A stretch of 64,000 bases of DNA from JBGTIS01 sp041745535 (GCA_041745535.1 JBGTIS010000389.1:35226-99225), one strand, 5' to 3'; shown: positions 1 to 10,202, counted from the stretch's first letter. Program-made: numbers and translations. Notes: generated by a model from the sequence alone, not told the origin.

Positions 1-56
1 GTCATTTCACTGGCAGAAAAGCTGTAATTAGATTTAATTTTTTCTAGAACACTCAT
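1..56 (-). CDS. 5' end of a gene running off the left edge
   Basis: Reading the minus strand from an ATG at 56 to the window edge gives an uninterrupted frame of 18 codons beginning MSVLEKIKSNYSFSASEM. The composition is protein-like and it is preceded by a long AT-rich non-coding stretch, as expected for a gene start. The fragment is too short to assign a family. It could also be chance. Confidence 0.35.
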   Translation of the reverse strand, partial: MSVLEKIKSNYSFSASEM

Positions 57-761
57 ACTATGACAATTTAAGCTCTTTTAATTATTAGTATTTTAAATTA
101 TTTCTCTGTAGAAACAAACCTTTCCTAATTGTAATAATGTTGTTTTGCTGATAATAGTTCACCTAATAGTTCAATCATTTCTATTATTATTTAAACGGTG
201 AATTAATTATTATCATATATAGAATCTATTACTGTTATAAAACGAAGCTGATTTTATAATAAGTTCAAAAAATGAAAAGCAAATATTATTTATATAACTT
301 ACAATATTTTTACCAAAAATTTAAAATCCTTACAAAAATTTATATAATCCGAGTAACTCTTTTTATATTTTACTGATTTATGTAAGTAATTCTGCTTAAA
401 AAATAAAAATTAATACAACCCTATTTTTAGGGTCATCTTTCTTTAAACAACCTCTAACTGAATTAAAATCAATGGATCAGAAAAACACTTTTTTAGGGTT
501 AAAATGCCTCTTTTCGAACCAAGTTATCGCGATTTTTAATTTATTCTGGATAAATGGCCGCACGCGCCTTCCAAAACTTTATAGAGAATAAACTTGGGTA
601 TAAGGATAGAAATAAAAGTTTTTGAAACTTCTATTTAAAAAGCAAACAAAAAAGTACAAGCAGACAAATAGAAAGCCAGATTAGCGAAAAATCTTGCTAT
701 ATATCTTTAATTATAAAAGTATTCACTGCTGATAATTGAATTTGTATGGTAACCAAAATAA
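57..761. other. AT-rich intergenic stretch, nothing recognised
   Basis: About 700 bases without a convincing reading frame on either strand. The sequence is very AT-rich with short A and T runs. No tRNA, repeat or clear terminator was found. It lies upstream of the partial gene at the left edge, so it may hold that gene's promoter. Confidence 0.6.
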
Positions 762-1280
762 CTAATAGCTTAAAACTGACCGCGCTTCATATTCAGATAA
801 TTTTTCTTTTCCATTTAAAAAATTTAGCTGAATTAAAAATATTAGTTGTACAACAGTTCCGCCCAATTTTTCTATTAATTCGCAGGCTGCTTTAGCGGTT
901 CCACCAGTAGCCAATACATCATCATGCACCAGCACCAGGTCACCTTGGCTAATAGCATCCTTATGGATTTCCAGATCATTACTTCCATATTCAAGCGAAT
1001 AGCTGGTTTTGATAGTAGCAGCAGGCAGTTTTCCAGGCTTACGGATGGGTACCATTCCCACATTCAGCATTTTGGCAAGGATGCTACCAAAAATAAACCC
1101 CCTGGCTTCGATGGCCGCGACTTTATTAATTTTTTTCCCCAGAGTAAGCGCGAAAAGATTTTCCGAGGCCTGGTTTAATGCCTGGGGATTTGCCAGCAGC
1201 GGAGTAATATCTTTAAAAATAATTCCTGGTTGCGGGAAATCAGCAATATCGCGTATATAGGATTTTAGATCTGAAGGCAT
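762..1280 (-). CDS. apt: adenine phosphoribosyltransferase
   Basis: Converts adenine and PRPP to AMP in purine salvage, in the cytoplasm. The protein opens with MPSDLKSYIRDIADFPQPGI, a typical Apt N-terminus followed by the FKDITPLL segment. The PRPP-binding loop is visible as VLVHDDVLATGGTA near residues 117-130. The ATG at 1280 was chosen because family members start just before this conserved segment; the frame stays open to 1349, but those 23 extra residues do not look like part of the family. At 172 residues it has the usual Apt length. It is a stand-alone gene with no visible operon partner. Confidence 0.93.
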   Translation of the reverse strand: MPSDLKSYIRDIADFPQPGIIFKDITPLLANPQALNQASENLFALTLGKKINKVAAIEARGFIFGSILAKMLNVGMVPIRKPGKLPAATIKTSYSLEYGSNDLEIHKDAISQGDLVLVHDDVLATGGTAKAACELIEKLGGTVVQLIFLIQLNFLNGKEKLSEYEARSVLSY

Positions 1281-1423
1281 AGGTACTAATTTAAATCGCG
1301 TTAATACGTAAATTCGTGCTTGGGTAATGTTGAAGTAAAACCTTAACAATTTACAAAAATGAAATTATTTAGCTTTGGCCGAATATAACTTTATAATTTG
1401 GTCATCCAAAAAAATATGAATGC

Positions 1424-1876
1424 ATGCATACAGATAAAACAGCTAAGAATAAAACTATTTACGACAATGCTAAAAACCATTTTTTAGGTAACTTTCCGGA
1501 TTCTCTTCCTATTGAACAAGCTTATGTACACATTGGCATTTTCCTAGGTTGGATTATAGATAATGAACTGTATTCCGAATATTTTGAAGAAGAAGCCTTT
1601 ACAGAAATTTACAGGTTCAGAAGAAGAGAAATCAGTTGTACCATATTAAGTGAAATATGGGATGGGTATTTGGGATATGAGCTTTTTAGCCATAATGGCA
1701 ATTTATTTACTTATTACTACTATGGTAGTGGTATTTATAACAAAGATTATCTTTCGGCCCTCGCCAATGATCTTCCCTCCATTTACCACGTACAAGATAC
1801 CTGGGATAATTACGAAAAAGTATGCCTCAAGATATCTGAGCGACATGAAGAATGGAAAAAATTAATTGGTAAATAA
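1424..1876 (+). CDS. conserved hypothetical protein, DUF7832-like
   Basis: A 150-residue soluble protein without signal peptide or membrane segment. The N-terminal pattern (IYDNAKNHFLGNFPDSLP, then AYVHIGIFLGWIIDNELYSE) resembles small proteins grouped as DUF7832, some of which sit near toxin or immunity genes; this link is from memory and should be treated as tentative. The rest is rich in aromatic residues (YYYYGSGIYN) and ends in a charged helix. Two other ATGs just upstream (1416, 1420) are out of frame, so 1424 is the first usable start. It is divergent from apt and followed by the symporter gene after about 160 bases. Function unknown. Confidence 0.75.
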   Translation: MHTDKTAKNKTIYDNAKNHFLGNFPDSLPIEQAYVHIGIFLGWIIDNELYSEYFEEEAFTEIYRFRRREISCTILSEIWDGYLGYELFSHNGNLFTYYYYGSGIYNKDYLSALANDLPSIYHVQDTWDNYEKVCLKISERHEEWKKLIGK

Positions 1877-2039
1877 ATATTTTCTTTGCTGACTCATCTC
1901 ACGCTGTTACTTTCTTCCTTAAATTATTTTTAAACAGGCAGGTTTCTCTTACAAAATTTTTAATTATCCGTCTATTTTATAATTTTCAAGCTATTCCCAT
2001 TTTTATTTTACTCCTGTTCATTTTTAAATCAGATTTAAC

Positions 2040-3428
2040 TTGGAACAAATAAATGAAATCTTGGCCCAATTCAGCAGCCTTGCCTGGGGAACACCCCTTT
2101 TGGTACTTTTGTTGGGTGGTGGCGCTTTTTTCATGGTATACTCCAAATTTTTGCCCTTTCGTCACCTGGGCCATGCTATGAATGTTTTAAGAGGAAAATA
2201 CGATGATCCGAACGATCCGGGAGAAATCAGTCATTTTGAAGCGCTATCCAGTGCCTTGGCTGCCACAGTAGGTATGGGGAACATTGGTGGCGTGGCCGTT
2301 GCTATTACCATGGGAGGCCCTGGTGCCTTATTCTGGATGTGGGTGAGTGCTTTTTTTGGCATGGCTACCAAATTTTTTACCTGTACCCTGGCAGTAATGT
2401 ACCGGGGAAAAGATAGTGCAGGTAAGTTACAAGGTGGTCCCATGTATGTAATTCAGGAAGGATTGGGTAAGAAATGGAAACCCCTGGCCATATTTTTCTG
2501 TGTAGCCGGACTCTTTGGTCCGTTGCCCGTTTTTCAGGCTAATCAGCTAACGCAGATATTTGCCGATGTAGTATTAATTCCAAATGGAGTTATTCAGGAA
2601 CAGACTTTTTCTTCCAATCTGGTTTCAGGCCTGATTATCACCGCGATTGTTTCGCTGGTAATTTTTGGTGGCATTCAGAGAATTGGCAGGGTAGCCAGCA
2701 TGATGGTGCCAGGCATGGTAGTTATATATGTGATTTCTGTGCTGTATATTATTGCCGTTGATTACACAGCCATTCCCGAGTGTATTTCATTAATTTTTAA
2801 CGATGCCTTTACAGGTGATGCTGTTTTAGGCGGCGCGGTAGGTGCTATTATTGTAATTGGCGCCAAGCGGGCTGCCTTTTCCAACGAGGCTGGCATTGGT
2901 ACAGCCCCGATGGCACATGGAGCTGCCAAAACTGATGAACCTGTACGAGAAGGATTGGTAGCCATGCTGGGGCCTGCTATAGATACCATCATCGTTTGTA
3001 GTATGACCGCTTTTGCCATTCTTATTACGGGTGTTTGGAAAACTTCTGATGCCGATGGAGTAACTTTAACAGTAAATGCCTTTAATTCGGCTATTCCTTA
3101 TAATTTGGGAGGTTATGTATTAGTAATTAGTGTGCTTACGTTTTCTTTGTCTTCTTTATTCACCCTTTCTTATTATGGAACCAAGTGTTTCTCTTACCTG
3201 GTAGGGGCGCAAAATCAGCATTACTTTAACTACTTTTATGTGTTTTCAATTATCCTCGGATCGGTAGCTTCCATTACAGCGGTAATCAACCTGGTTGATG
3301 GCATGTATGCGATGATGGCCATTCCTAATATGATTGCGGCACTTGCATTGGCGCCAAAAGTGAAACAGGCGGCCAGAAGATATTTTACACAAATTGACAT
3401 GGAAAAAAAGTTTAAAAAAGTGACCTAA
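2040..3428 (+). CDS. AGCS-family sodium:alanine/glycine symporter
   Basis: An integral inner-membrane transporter of 462 residues that would import alanine or glycine with sodium. Family signatures are clear: WGTPLLVLLLGGG at the N-terminus, VGMGNIGGVAVAI near residue 76, GGPGALFWMWVSAFFGMATKF near 95, and AAFSNEAGIGTAPMAHGAAK near 280. About ten hydrophobic segments are spread along the chain. The start must be TTG at 2040: an in-frame TAA lies at 2025 and there is no in-frame ATG before the first conserved segment. No Shine-Dalgarno sequence is seen. It converges on the FG-GAP gene with a 16-base gap, and no clear terminator lies between them. The exact amino-acid substrate cannot be read from sequence. 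Confidence 0.9.
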   Translation: MEQINEILAQFSSLAWGTPLLVLLLGGGAFFMVYSKFLPFRHLGHAMNVLRGKYDDPNDPGEISHFEALSSALAATVGMGNIGGVAVAITMGGPGALFWMWVSAFFGMATKFFTCTLAVMYRGKDSAGKLQGGPMYVIQEGLGKKWKPLAIFFCVAGLFGPLPVFQANQLTQIFADVVLIPNGVIQEQTFSSNLVSGLIITAIVSLVIFGGIQRIGRVASMMVPGMVVIYVISVLYIIAVDYTAIPECISLIFNDAFTGDAVLGGAVGAIIVIGAKRAAFSNEAGIGTAPMAHGAAKTDEPVREGLVAMLGPAIDTIIVCSMTAFAILITGVWKTSDADGVTLTVNAFNSAIPYNLGGYVLVISVLTFSLSSLFTLSYYGTKCFSYLVGAQNQHYFNYFYVFSIILGSVASITAVINLVDGMYAMMAIPNMIAALALAPKVKQAARRYFTQIDMEKKFKKVT

Positions 3429-3444
3429 GGCCAAAGTTGTTAAC

Positions 3445-4626
3445 TTATTTACCAGGTTCGTTCCAATAAATAATGAGATTATTAGTGGCGCGACCTGCTG
3501 CCACGATATCCAGCCTGCCATCGCCATTCAGGTCTGCGACTTTCAGGTCTTCGCAGGCCATATTGTTATCATCAATCAGGTACTGTTCCCAATTTTCAGC
3601 TGATCCGTTTACGGGTACAAAAAGATAAATTCCTACTTTATCTTCGCTGTTCGGGTTCCGCCAGCCTGCCAGAATCTGGTCGTAACCCAGCCCAAGCAGA
3701 TCGGCACAGGCAAGGGCATGGCCCTGATTGAAATCTTCATAAAGCACCTGCTTTTTATTTTCTCCTTCAGATGGATAAACCACCAACTTGTTTCCGTGCA
3801 TGGGTTCTATGGCAGCTATAAAGGTCTGATCATTTGTAAGGTTTCCCAATCGGATTTCACCGATTCCCTGCTCTTTTCCCACTTGTTCTTCCCTTTTAAT
3901 TTCCTGCGTAAGCCATTCACCATTGGCATGTGTTATAAGGGACAACCCTTCTGCGCCGCCTACATATAATTTGGTTTTACCTTCTCCCTCATCTGCGGTA
4001 AAGTTATGAGTAAGGTGCATGGTTTGGTCTAAAGTAGTGGTTTTCCAGGAATCTTTCGGATCAGCGGGCATCTGGTAAGCCATTACTTTAACGCCATCGC
4101 CCTGTCCGTCTTTATTACCCTGCCCGTGCAAAGGCAATACTACCAGTTCGTAATCTTCGATTGAGTTTTTAACCCATTGCATCCGATGGATAGTAACCTC
4201 ATGGGGCAATTCAATGGCATCCCATTTTTGAGTAGGATCTTCAGGCCGCACCAAATAATGCACAGAGCCCGACTGCCGGAGATCATTGGTTTCTCCCGGA
4301 TTCCATTGTGCCCCTACGGCTACTTCAACCTGACCGTCGCCATTGATATCTTCAGCGGCAATACAAACATTATCGTGTTCCGTCAGGTTTTCTACCATTA
4401 CGAATCGTTGCCAGTCCGGATTCCGGTACCAAACAAATACATTTTTATCGGCTAATAATATATCATCTTGTCCGTCACCATCTACATCACCAATAGCCAG
4501 GCCATAACCTATTTCAACGCCATCATCGAGGGTTTGTGCTTCGAAGGATGGAGAGAAATTTTGCCCTAATACCTGCGGGCAAATAACGAACTGGACCATA
4601 CCAATGGCGATGATTAGTTTTTTCAC
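3445..4626 (-). CDS. exported FG-GAP/VCBS beta-propeller protein
   Basis: A 393-residue protein with a Sec signal peptide (MKKLIIAIGMVQFVICPQVLGQ) followed by repeated FG-GAP/VCBS blades. Calcium-binding type loops are visible: DVDGDGQDD near 48, DINGDGQVE near 93, and DLNGDGRLD near the C-terminus. Such propellers usually bind calcium and act as extracellular binding or scaffold domains; no catalytic motif is seen. It is the last gene of the minus-strand run that includes the NHL protein and DUF1501/cytochrome pair A, with 17 bases to the upstream neighbour, so it is very likely co-transcribed. Its ligand is unknown; given the neighbourhood, a role beside the secreted cytochrome/DUF1501 proteins is an inference. 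Confidence 0.85.
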   Translation of the reverse strand: MKKLIIAIGMVQFVICPQVLGQNFSPSFEAQTLDDGVEIGYGLAIGDVDGDGQDDILLADKNVFVWYRNPDWQRFVMVENLTEHDNVCIAAEDINGDGQVEVAVGAQWNPGETNDLRQSGSVHYLVRPEDPTQKWDAIELPHEVTIHRMQWVKNSIEDYELVVLPLHGQGNKDGQGDGVKVMAYQMPADPKDSWKTTTLDQTMHLTHNFTADEGEGKTKLYVGGAEGLSLITHANGEWLTQEIKREEQVGKEQGIGEIRLGNLTNDQTFIAAIEPMHGNKLVVYPSEGENKKQVLYEDFNQGHALACADLLGLGYDQILAGWRNPNSEDKVGIYLFVPVNGSAENWEQYLIDDNNMACEDLKVADLNGDGRLDIVAAGRATNNLIIYWNEPGK

Positions 4627-4643
4627 GGCATAAAAAGGTTATG

Positions 4644-5717
4644 TTAAACTCTTTCTAACTTAATAGGATAGGTTTTATTGGCATTCCACTGACATACGTA
4701 TATGTTCTTATCATCATCGATACAAACATCGTGACAATGATTAAAAACCGGGGTATTCTGAATCATCAATTGCAATTCACCATTTTTATATTGTGGCTCA
4801 GTACCTCCAGGATTAGATATTACCTTATCGTTTTTGTCCATAATGGTTACAAAACCTGAATTTGGCGTTTGATTCAGATATTTTAATCTGGACCAGCAAA
4901 CGCCCGCGTAAATATTATCCTCATCCTGCACGGCACGGCATACAAATGCCCCAGGAAGAAAGATGGTAGACAGGTATTTACCATCCAAGGTGAACCTTTT
5001 GAATGAATTATGTGCCCGTGAGGTACATAACAAGGTAGGATTATTTTTATCCCGGGCATCAATACAAACACCATGTGCGGTTTGAAATTGACCGTCTTCA
5101 TCACCCATACCACCAAAATGACGGATATACTTTCCTTTTGAATCGAATTGAATGATATATTGGGAACCATATCCATCTGCCACATAAATATCGCCGTTGG
5201 GTGCTACGGCTGTTTCTGTGGGTTTAAAAGGGTTTTCTTCTTTATAGATGCCCAGTTCTTTTGGATGCGGCAACGTCATTATGGTTTTTCCATTGACGGT
5301 GGTTTTTACTACTTTCCCTATATTGGGATCGCACAGGTACAGCATATCTTCGCCTCCTTCGTCTACCAGGGTTAATCCATGTCCGCCCGGGAACGCAGAC
5401 CCCCAGCTATCCAGCAACTTCCCTGATTTATCATAAATAATGATGTTGTTTTTTATTTCGTCAGTTATCATGATTAACCTGCCCTTTGAGTCCATCATCA
5501 TTTCATGACAATTGTTTACCGGTGTTTTATCTGGGTTCAGATTTCCCCATTCTTTATGAACCCTGTATTTAAAGCCATTGTGGCCTAAAACTTCTTCTTT
5601 TAACGCAGGCTTGCTTTTCAAAATATTAAAGCTGAAGGAAGGTGCCAGTAAAGCGCCTCCACTCAGAGCCACTGATTCTTTAATAAAATTCCGACGGGTA
5701 TTTTTTTTAGTTTTCAT
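4644..5717 (-). CDS. Tat-exported NHL-repeat (six-bladed beta-propeller) protein
   Basis: A 357-residue protein with a twin-arginine signal (TRRNFIKES followed by a hydrophobic stretch) indicating folded export. The mature part shows repeated blades of the NHL type, such as GRLIMITDEIKNNIIIYDKSG, GDIYVADGYGSQYIIQFDSKG and a final KNIYVCQWNANK. Distant relatives include peptidylglycine-lyase-type propellers, but no catalytic role can be claimed. Several His and Cys residues cluster near HNCHDVCIDD at the C-terminal blade and near NNCHEMMMD at the first, which could bind a metal; this is inference. It lies 31 bases after DUF1501 gene A and 17 bases before the FG-GAP gene. Confidence 0.85.
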   Translation of the reverse strand: MKTKKNTRRNFIKESVALSGGALLAPSFSFNILKSKPALKEEVLGHNGFKYRVHKEWGNLNPDKTPVNNCHEMMMDSKGRLIMITDEIKNNIIIYDKSGKLLDSWGSAFPGGHGLTLVDEGGEDMLYLCDPNIGKVVKTTVNGKTIMTLPHPKELGIYKEENPFKPTETAVAPNGDIYVADGYGSQYIIQFDSKGKYIRHFGGMGDEDGQFQTAHGVCIDARDKNNPTLLCTSRAHNSFKRFTLDGKYLSTIFLPGAFVCRAVQDEDNIYAGVCWSRLKYLNQTPNSGFVTIMDKNDKVISNPGGTEPQYKNGELQLMIQNTPVFNHCHDVCIDDDKNIYVCQWNANKTYPIKLERV

Positions 5718-5748
5718 TGGTAGGTAATAGGTATAATTAAGTAGTTGT

Positions 5749-7233
5749 TTACGCGACTATATCATGTACCACTTTTCCATGAACATCCGTTAGCCGGAAA
5801 TCTCTTCCCTGGAAATGATAGGTGAGTTTCTCGTGGTTCATGCCCATCAGATGTAAAATAGTGGCTTGCAAATCATGAATATGCACACGGTCTTTTACTC
5901 CGTAGTAGCCCATTTCATCCGTTTCGCCATAGCTCATGCCACCTTTTATACCACCACCGGCCATCCACATGCTGAAGGCTTCAGTGTGATGGTCTCTACC
6001 GCTATAAGGCATTTTTAAACCACCACGATTTTCCTGCATAGGCGTTCTTCCAAACTCACCGCCCCATACAATCAGCGTTTCGTCCAGCAGCCCTCTTTGT
6101 TTCAGGTCTTTAATCAGGGCGGCCATAGGTTTATCCACCCTGGCGCAAATATCTTTAAAACCGGCATTCAGCGCATTGGTGGGGTCGTTGCCATGAGAAT
6201 CCCATCCCCAGTCGAATAGCTGTACAAAGCGCACGTCATTTTCTATTAAACGGCGGGCCAGCAAACAATTATTGGCAAAAGAAGCCTTTCCGGGTTCAGT
6301 GCCATACATTTCGTGAATGTAGGCGGGTTCCGCGGAAATGTCCATCACTTCCGGCACAGAAACCTGCATTTTAAAGGCCATTTCGTATTGCGAAATTCTG
6401 GACAGAATTTCCGGATCTTTTACTTCATTATATTGTTCCTGATTAATTTTATTGATGGCCTCAATGGTTTTTTTTCTGATATCCCGGTTATATCCTTTCG
6501 GATCGGAAACATATAAAACCGGGTCGCCGGTAGAACGGCATTGCACACCCTGATATACGGTGGGTAAGAAACCGCTTCCCCAAACACTTTTACCGGCATC
6601 GGGAGTTTTTCCGCCTGAAACCAATACAATATAGCCGGGCAAATTATCATTTTCAGTACCCAATCCGTATACCACCCACGATCCCATGCTGGGGCGCCCT
6701 AACCGGGAAAACCCGGTGTGCAACAATAGCTGCGCAGGCGCGTGGTTAAACTCATCGGTGTGCATGGCTTTCAGTATTACCGCGTCGTCTACCATTTCGG
6801 CAAAACGTGGTAAATGTTCAGAAACTAAAGTACCCGATTGGCCATACTGCTTAAATTTTGCCTGTGGCCCCAGCATTTTGGGAACCCCCTGTATAAACGC
6901 AAATCTTTTTCCTTCCAGAAACGAAGCCGGGCAGTCCAGCCCATCCAGTTTCTGTAATTCTGGTTTATAATCAAAAAGTTCCAGCTGAGAGGGCGCTCCG
7001 GCCATATGCAGATAAATAATCCGTTTTGCTTTGGGCGCGTAATGGGAAAGGCCAGCAGCCATGGGATTGGTAAGTTCAGGCAGTTTTGCTATTTCTTCCT
7101 TACCGAAAGTATTACAACCCACTAAAGAACCCAGGGCAGCGGCACCTAAACCCGTAGCGCAGTTTCTCAAAAAATGTCGCCTGGTTACGTTTCTAAGATG
7201 ACTTTCCTGTAGTTCTCTAATTAACTTATCCAT
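5749..7233 (-). CDS. DUF1501 protein A (Tat-exported, alkaline phosphatase/sulfatase-like fold)
   Basis: A 494-residue protein with Tat signal RRHFLRNCATGLGAAALGSLVGC; the Cys after SLVG forms a lipobox, so it is probably a Tat lipoprotein. The body has the DUF1501 hallmarks: APSQLELFDYKP, MHTDEFNHAPAQ, GWDSHGN, VVWGGEFGRTPM, GRDHH and HIHDLQATILHLMG. DUF1501 belongs to the alkaline phosphatase-like metal-dependent hydrolase fold, but its reaction has not been established as far as I know. It follows cytochrome protein A by 15 bases, the regular pair arrangement of this locus. It differs from the other three copies in several loops (for example GRDHHTEAF instead of GRDHHPRCF), making it the most divergent of the four. 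Confidence 0.92.
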   Translation of the reverse strand: MDKLIRELQESHLRNVTRRHFLRNCATGLGAAALGSLVGCNTFGKEEIAKLPELTNPMAAGLSHYAPKAKRIIYLHMAGAPSQLELFDYKPELQKLDGLDCPASFLEGKRFAFIQGVPKMLGPQAKFKQYGQSGTLVSEHLPRFAEMVDDAVILKAMHTDEFNHAPAQLLLHTGFSRLGRPSMGSWVVYGLGTENDNLPGYIVLVSGGKTPDAGKSVWGSGFLPTVYQGVQCRSTGDPVLYVSDPKGYNRDIRKKTIEAINKINQEQYNEVKDPEILSRISQYEMAFKMQVSVPEVMDISAEPAYIHEMYGTEPGKASFANNCLLARRLIENDVRFVQLFDWGWDSHGNDPTNALNAGFKDICARVDKPMAALIKDLKQRGLLDETLIVWGGEFGRTPMQENRGGLKMPYSGRDHHTEAFSMWMAGGGIKGGMSYGETDEMGYYGVKDRVHIHDLQATILHLMGMNHEKLTYHFQGRDFRLTDVHGKVVHDIVA

Positions 7234-7248
7234 GATTAACTATTGTTT

Positions 7249-10122
7249 TTATTCTTTGGTAATAAATTCATCCAGGTTCAGCAGTGTATTAGCCGCCACG
7301 GTAAGGGCAGCCAACTGATAGCAATCGTCCTGATCGCAGGGTATTTTTTCTTTTTGCCGCACCTTTTGTTCTTCCCTATCTATTTTTTGTTCCATCCCGC
7401 CATTTTCGTCTTCCTTTTCATCTGTATTCTCAAAAAATGAAGCCGGGTCTGATAGAACTTCCTGGATAGCTTCCGGATTATCACGATAATATTGCTTCAC
7501 TTCATTATACAAAATTTTAAGCTCTTCCAGTTTATTATCAGATATTTCACGAAAAAGAACTCGTTTGTACCCTGCTTTTAACTGTTCGTCTAAATTGTCG
7601 CTGGTGGTTAGCATATTAGAAGCCAGTTGCTGAGCGGCTTCAAAGTATACTGGATCGTTCAGGGTAACCAACGCCTGCAAAGGCGTGTTGGTGCTCACCC
7701 TTCTGGTAGTACAAAACTCCCGACTGGGCGCATCGAAACTTACCATAGAAGGATATGGACTGGTTCTTCTCCAATAGGTATATACGGCTCGCCGGTACTG
7801 GTCTTCGCCCTGGCTGGTGTTCCACGATTCGCCACTGTACACCACCTGCCATACACCATTTGGCTGCAATGGCATTACGCTTTCTCCATACATTTTATCA
7901 CTTAATAACCCACTGACTGCCAACACCTGATCGCGAATTTGTTCCGCATTAAGCCGGAACCTGGGGCCACGTGCCAGCAAGCGGTTGGCCGGATCGGTTT
8001 CAAGCAAAGCCAGCGATACTTCCGACGACTGCCGGTAGGTAGCCGACATCACCATTTGTTTTAGCAAAGCTTTCATGCTCCAATCGTTTTCGTGCATAAA
8101 CTGCCAGGCCAGCCAGTCCAGTAATTCCGGATGGGAAGGGGTTTCTCCCTGTGAACCAAAATCTTCCAAGGTTTCTACTAAGCCTTTTCCAAATAGTTGT
8201 TCCCAGAAACGATTTACGGTAACCCGGGCAGTCAAAGGGTTTTCCTCACTTACAATCCAATGGGCAAGGCCCAGTCTGTTTTTAGGAGCATCAGCAGGTA
8301 ATCCGCCTAAAGTGGCAGGCACATCCGGTTCTACCTGTTTGTCGCGCACTAACCAGTTTCCTCTAGAGAAAACGTAAGTGTTTCTATGAAAATCAGGTTT
8401 ATTTTCAAACATTATTGGAGTGGGGTTTCCTTCCGTATTGAGTAAATCCAGATAAGTTTGTTGAATTTTTTCAAAACCTGCTTCTCCGCTTCCTGCCAGA
8501 GGCTCTGTAAACACCATCCAGTTAATAGAACAAACCCCTTTGGTGGGTTCGGCATGCTTATTTTTAAACACAAAGTAAAGATTGTGTTCGCCCTCTTCCT
8601 TTTTCAGATCATAAGCAAGTACTCCTTTGGTGTTATCAGAAAGAGGAATTTTAGCAATTAGTTCCCCTTCGGTACTTTCCTTTCTGATTTCTATGGTTCC
8701 ATTGGGTAAAGCCCAGCCAAAACTAATCAGCAAACGGGTTTTACCAGTCAGGTTAAAGTCTTTCAGGCGGCAAAACCCACCTGGATACACCACCAGAAAT
8801 TTGGTATCGGCGTGGGTGCCATTGGTAAGCGAGTCGAAATTATGGGGATGCACCTTGGGTTCGGTTATGTGAATGAACCGGGCAATCTCCTCGGCTTTTT
8901 CTTTATTTTCCTTTGCGGATCCGTGGTGGGTAATCCAGTTTTTTATGTCATCAACTTTCTCCTCATCTTCGGAACTGAACTCTTTATAATTAGGCGATTC
9001 GGTAAAAGTATCTTCATCGCGGGTATTATTAAAAAAGGCGAAAAACTTATAATACTCATCATGGGTAAAAGGGTCGTACGGATGGCTATGGCACTGTATA
9101 CAGGAAAATGTAGTTCCCTGCCATACTTCCCAGGTGGTATTCACCCGATCGATTACTTCAGCTACCCGAAACTCTTCATTATCTGTTCCACCTTCATCGT
9201 TATTCATGGTATTCCGGTGAAAGGCAGTGGCTACATACAGCTCTGGAGATGGATTTGGCAACAAATCGCCTGCAAGTTGTTCGATCGTAAACTGATCGAA
9301 TGGCATATCATGGTTGAAAGCGTTGATCAGCCAATCACGATATTTCCAGATATTCCGGTAAGAATCTTTCTCATAACCCCGTGTATCCGCGTATCGGGCC
9401 AGGTCCATCCACATAGAAGCCCAACGCTCGCCGTAATGCGGAGAAGCCAGCAGTTTATCTACCACTTTTTCATAGGCTTCCGGAGAATTATCGCTTTCAA
9501 AAGCTTTCACATCTTCTGGTGAAGGCGGTAATCCTATAAGGTCAAAAGATACCCTTCGAATGAGTGTGGCACGGTCTGCCTCGGCAGATGGTTGCAGACT
9601 TTCTTCATTCAGTTTTTCAAGTATAAACTTGTCGATGTCGTTTTTTATCCAGGAAGTTTCCTGATCGGCACTGGTACTGGCCGCTAAGGTTTCCACATCA
9701 GGTGGAGATAGTTTTTCAGGCTTTTTATACGCCCAATGCTCACCCCACTTTGCTCCCTGATCGATCCAGTCTTTCAGTAACTGAATTTCTTCTTTTGAAA
9801 GCGGCTCACCTTCAGAAGGCATCCGTTCTTCCGGATCGTTGCTGGTGATGCGGTGTATCAGTTCGCTGTGGTCAGCATCGCCGGGAATAATGGCAGGTTT
9901 ACCCGATTCAGTGGTATCCATGGCTTCATGCCGGAAAAGCACAGAGAATTTACCGTTTTTCTTTACCCCGCCATGGCAGGTAATACAGTGTTTGTTGAGC
10001 AAAGGTTTAATTTCAGTACTGAAATCAACCTCTTCTTGTTTCCAGCTGAAAAAAAAGAGAAAATATGCCCCCAGTGAGATGAGTAGTATGCCTGATAGAA
10101 GAATTTTTCTTCTTAATTTCAT
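7249..10122 (-). CDS. PSCyt1-DUF1549-CBM6-like-DUF1553 cytochrome-type protein A
   Basis: A 957-residue envelope protein anchored or exported by an N-terminal hydrophobic helix (about 6-26); unlike copies B-D it has no lipobox. A planctomycete-type cytochrome c domain carries CITCH at 46-50. DUF1549 (about 157-365) carries a second heme motif, CIQCH at 341-345. The region 420-540 resembles a CBM6/CBM35 carbohydrate-binding fold (GTIEIRKESTEGELI, HNLYFVFKNK, CSINWMVF). DUF1553 follows (about 612-930), with KNRLGLAHWIVSEENPLTAR and a conserved C-terminal ANTLLNLDEF. It is predicted to bind two covalent hemes; substrate and reaction are unknown. It is followed after 15 bases by DUF1501 gene A. 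A low-complexity charged insert near 890-930 is unique to this copy. Confidence 0.9.
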   Translation of the reverse strand: MKLRRKILLSGILLISLGAYFLFFFSWKQEEVDFSTEIKPLLNKHCITCHGGVKKNGKFSVLFRHEAMDTTESGKPAIIPGDADHSELIHRITSNDPEERMPSEGEPLSKEEIQLLKDWIDQGAKWGEHWAYKKPEKLSPPDVETLAASTSADQETSWIKNDIDKFILEKLNEESLQPSAEADRATLIRRVSFDLIGLPPSPEDVKAFESDNSPEAYEKVVDKLLASPHYGERWASMWMDLARYADTRGYEKDSYRNIWKYRDWLINAFNHDMPFDQFTIEQLAGDLLPNPSPELYVATAFHRNTMNNDEGGTDNEEFRVAEVIDRVNTTWEVWQGTTFSCIQCHSHPYDPFTHDEYYKFFAFFNNTRDEDTFTESPNYKEFSSEDEEKVDDIKNWITHHGSAKENKEKAEEIARFIHITEPKVHPHNFDSLTNGTHADTKFLVVYPGGFCRLKDFNLTGKTRLLISFGWALPNGTIEIRKESTEGELIAKIPLSDNTKGVLAYDLKKEEGEHNLYFVFKNKHAEPTKGVCSINWMVFTEPLAGSGEAGFEKIQQTYLDLLNTEGNPTPIMFENKPDFHRNTYVFSRGNWLVRDKQVEPDVPATLGGLPADAPKNRLGLAHWIVSEENPLTARVTVNRFWEQLFGKGLVETLEDFGSQGETPSHPELLDWLAWQFMHENDWSMKALLKQMVMSATYRQSSEVSLALLETDPANRLLARGPRFRLNAEQIRDQVLAVSGLLSDKMYGESVMPLQPNGVWQVVYSGESWNTSQGEDQYRRAVYTYWRRTSPYPSMVSFDAPSREFCTTRRVSTNTPLQALVTLNDPVYFEAAQQLASNMLTTSDNLDEQLKAGYKRVLFREISDNKLEELKILYNEVKQYYRDNPEAIQEVLSDPASFFENTDEKEDENGGMEQKIDREEQKVRQKEKIPCDQDDCYQLAALTVAANTLLNLDEFITKE

Positions 10123-10202
10123 GGTAATTCAATTCTTAAAATATTATTCAACAAGGAATTATTTCCTAAAAATACATGATAAAGACTTATTTTCAGTAAT
10201 GT

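Noticed and set aside
8812..9522. Plus-strand open frame of 236 codons inside cytochrome gene A
   Set aside because: Antisense to the DUF1549 region with its heme motif; the translation has no recognisable domain.
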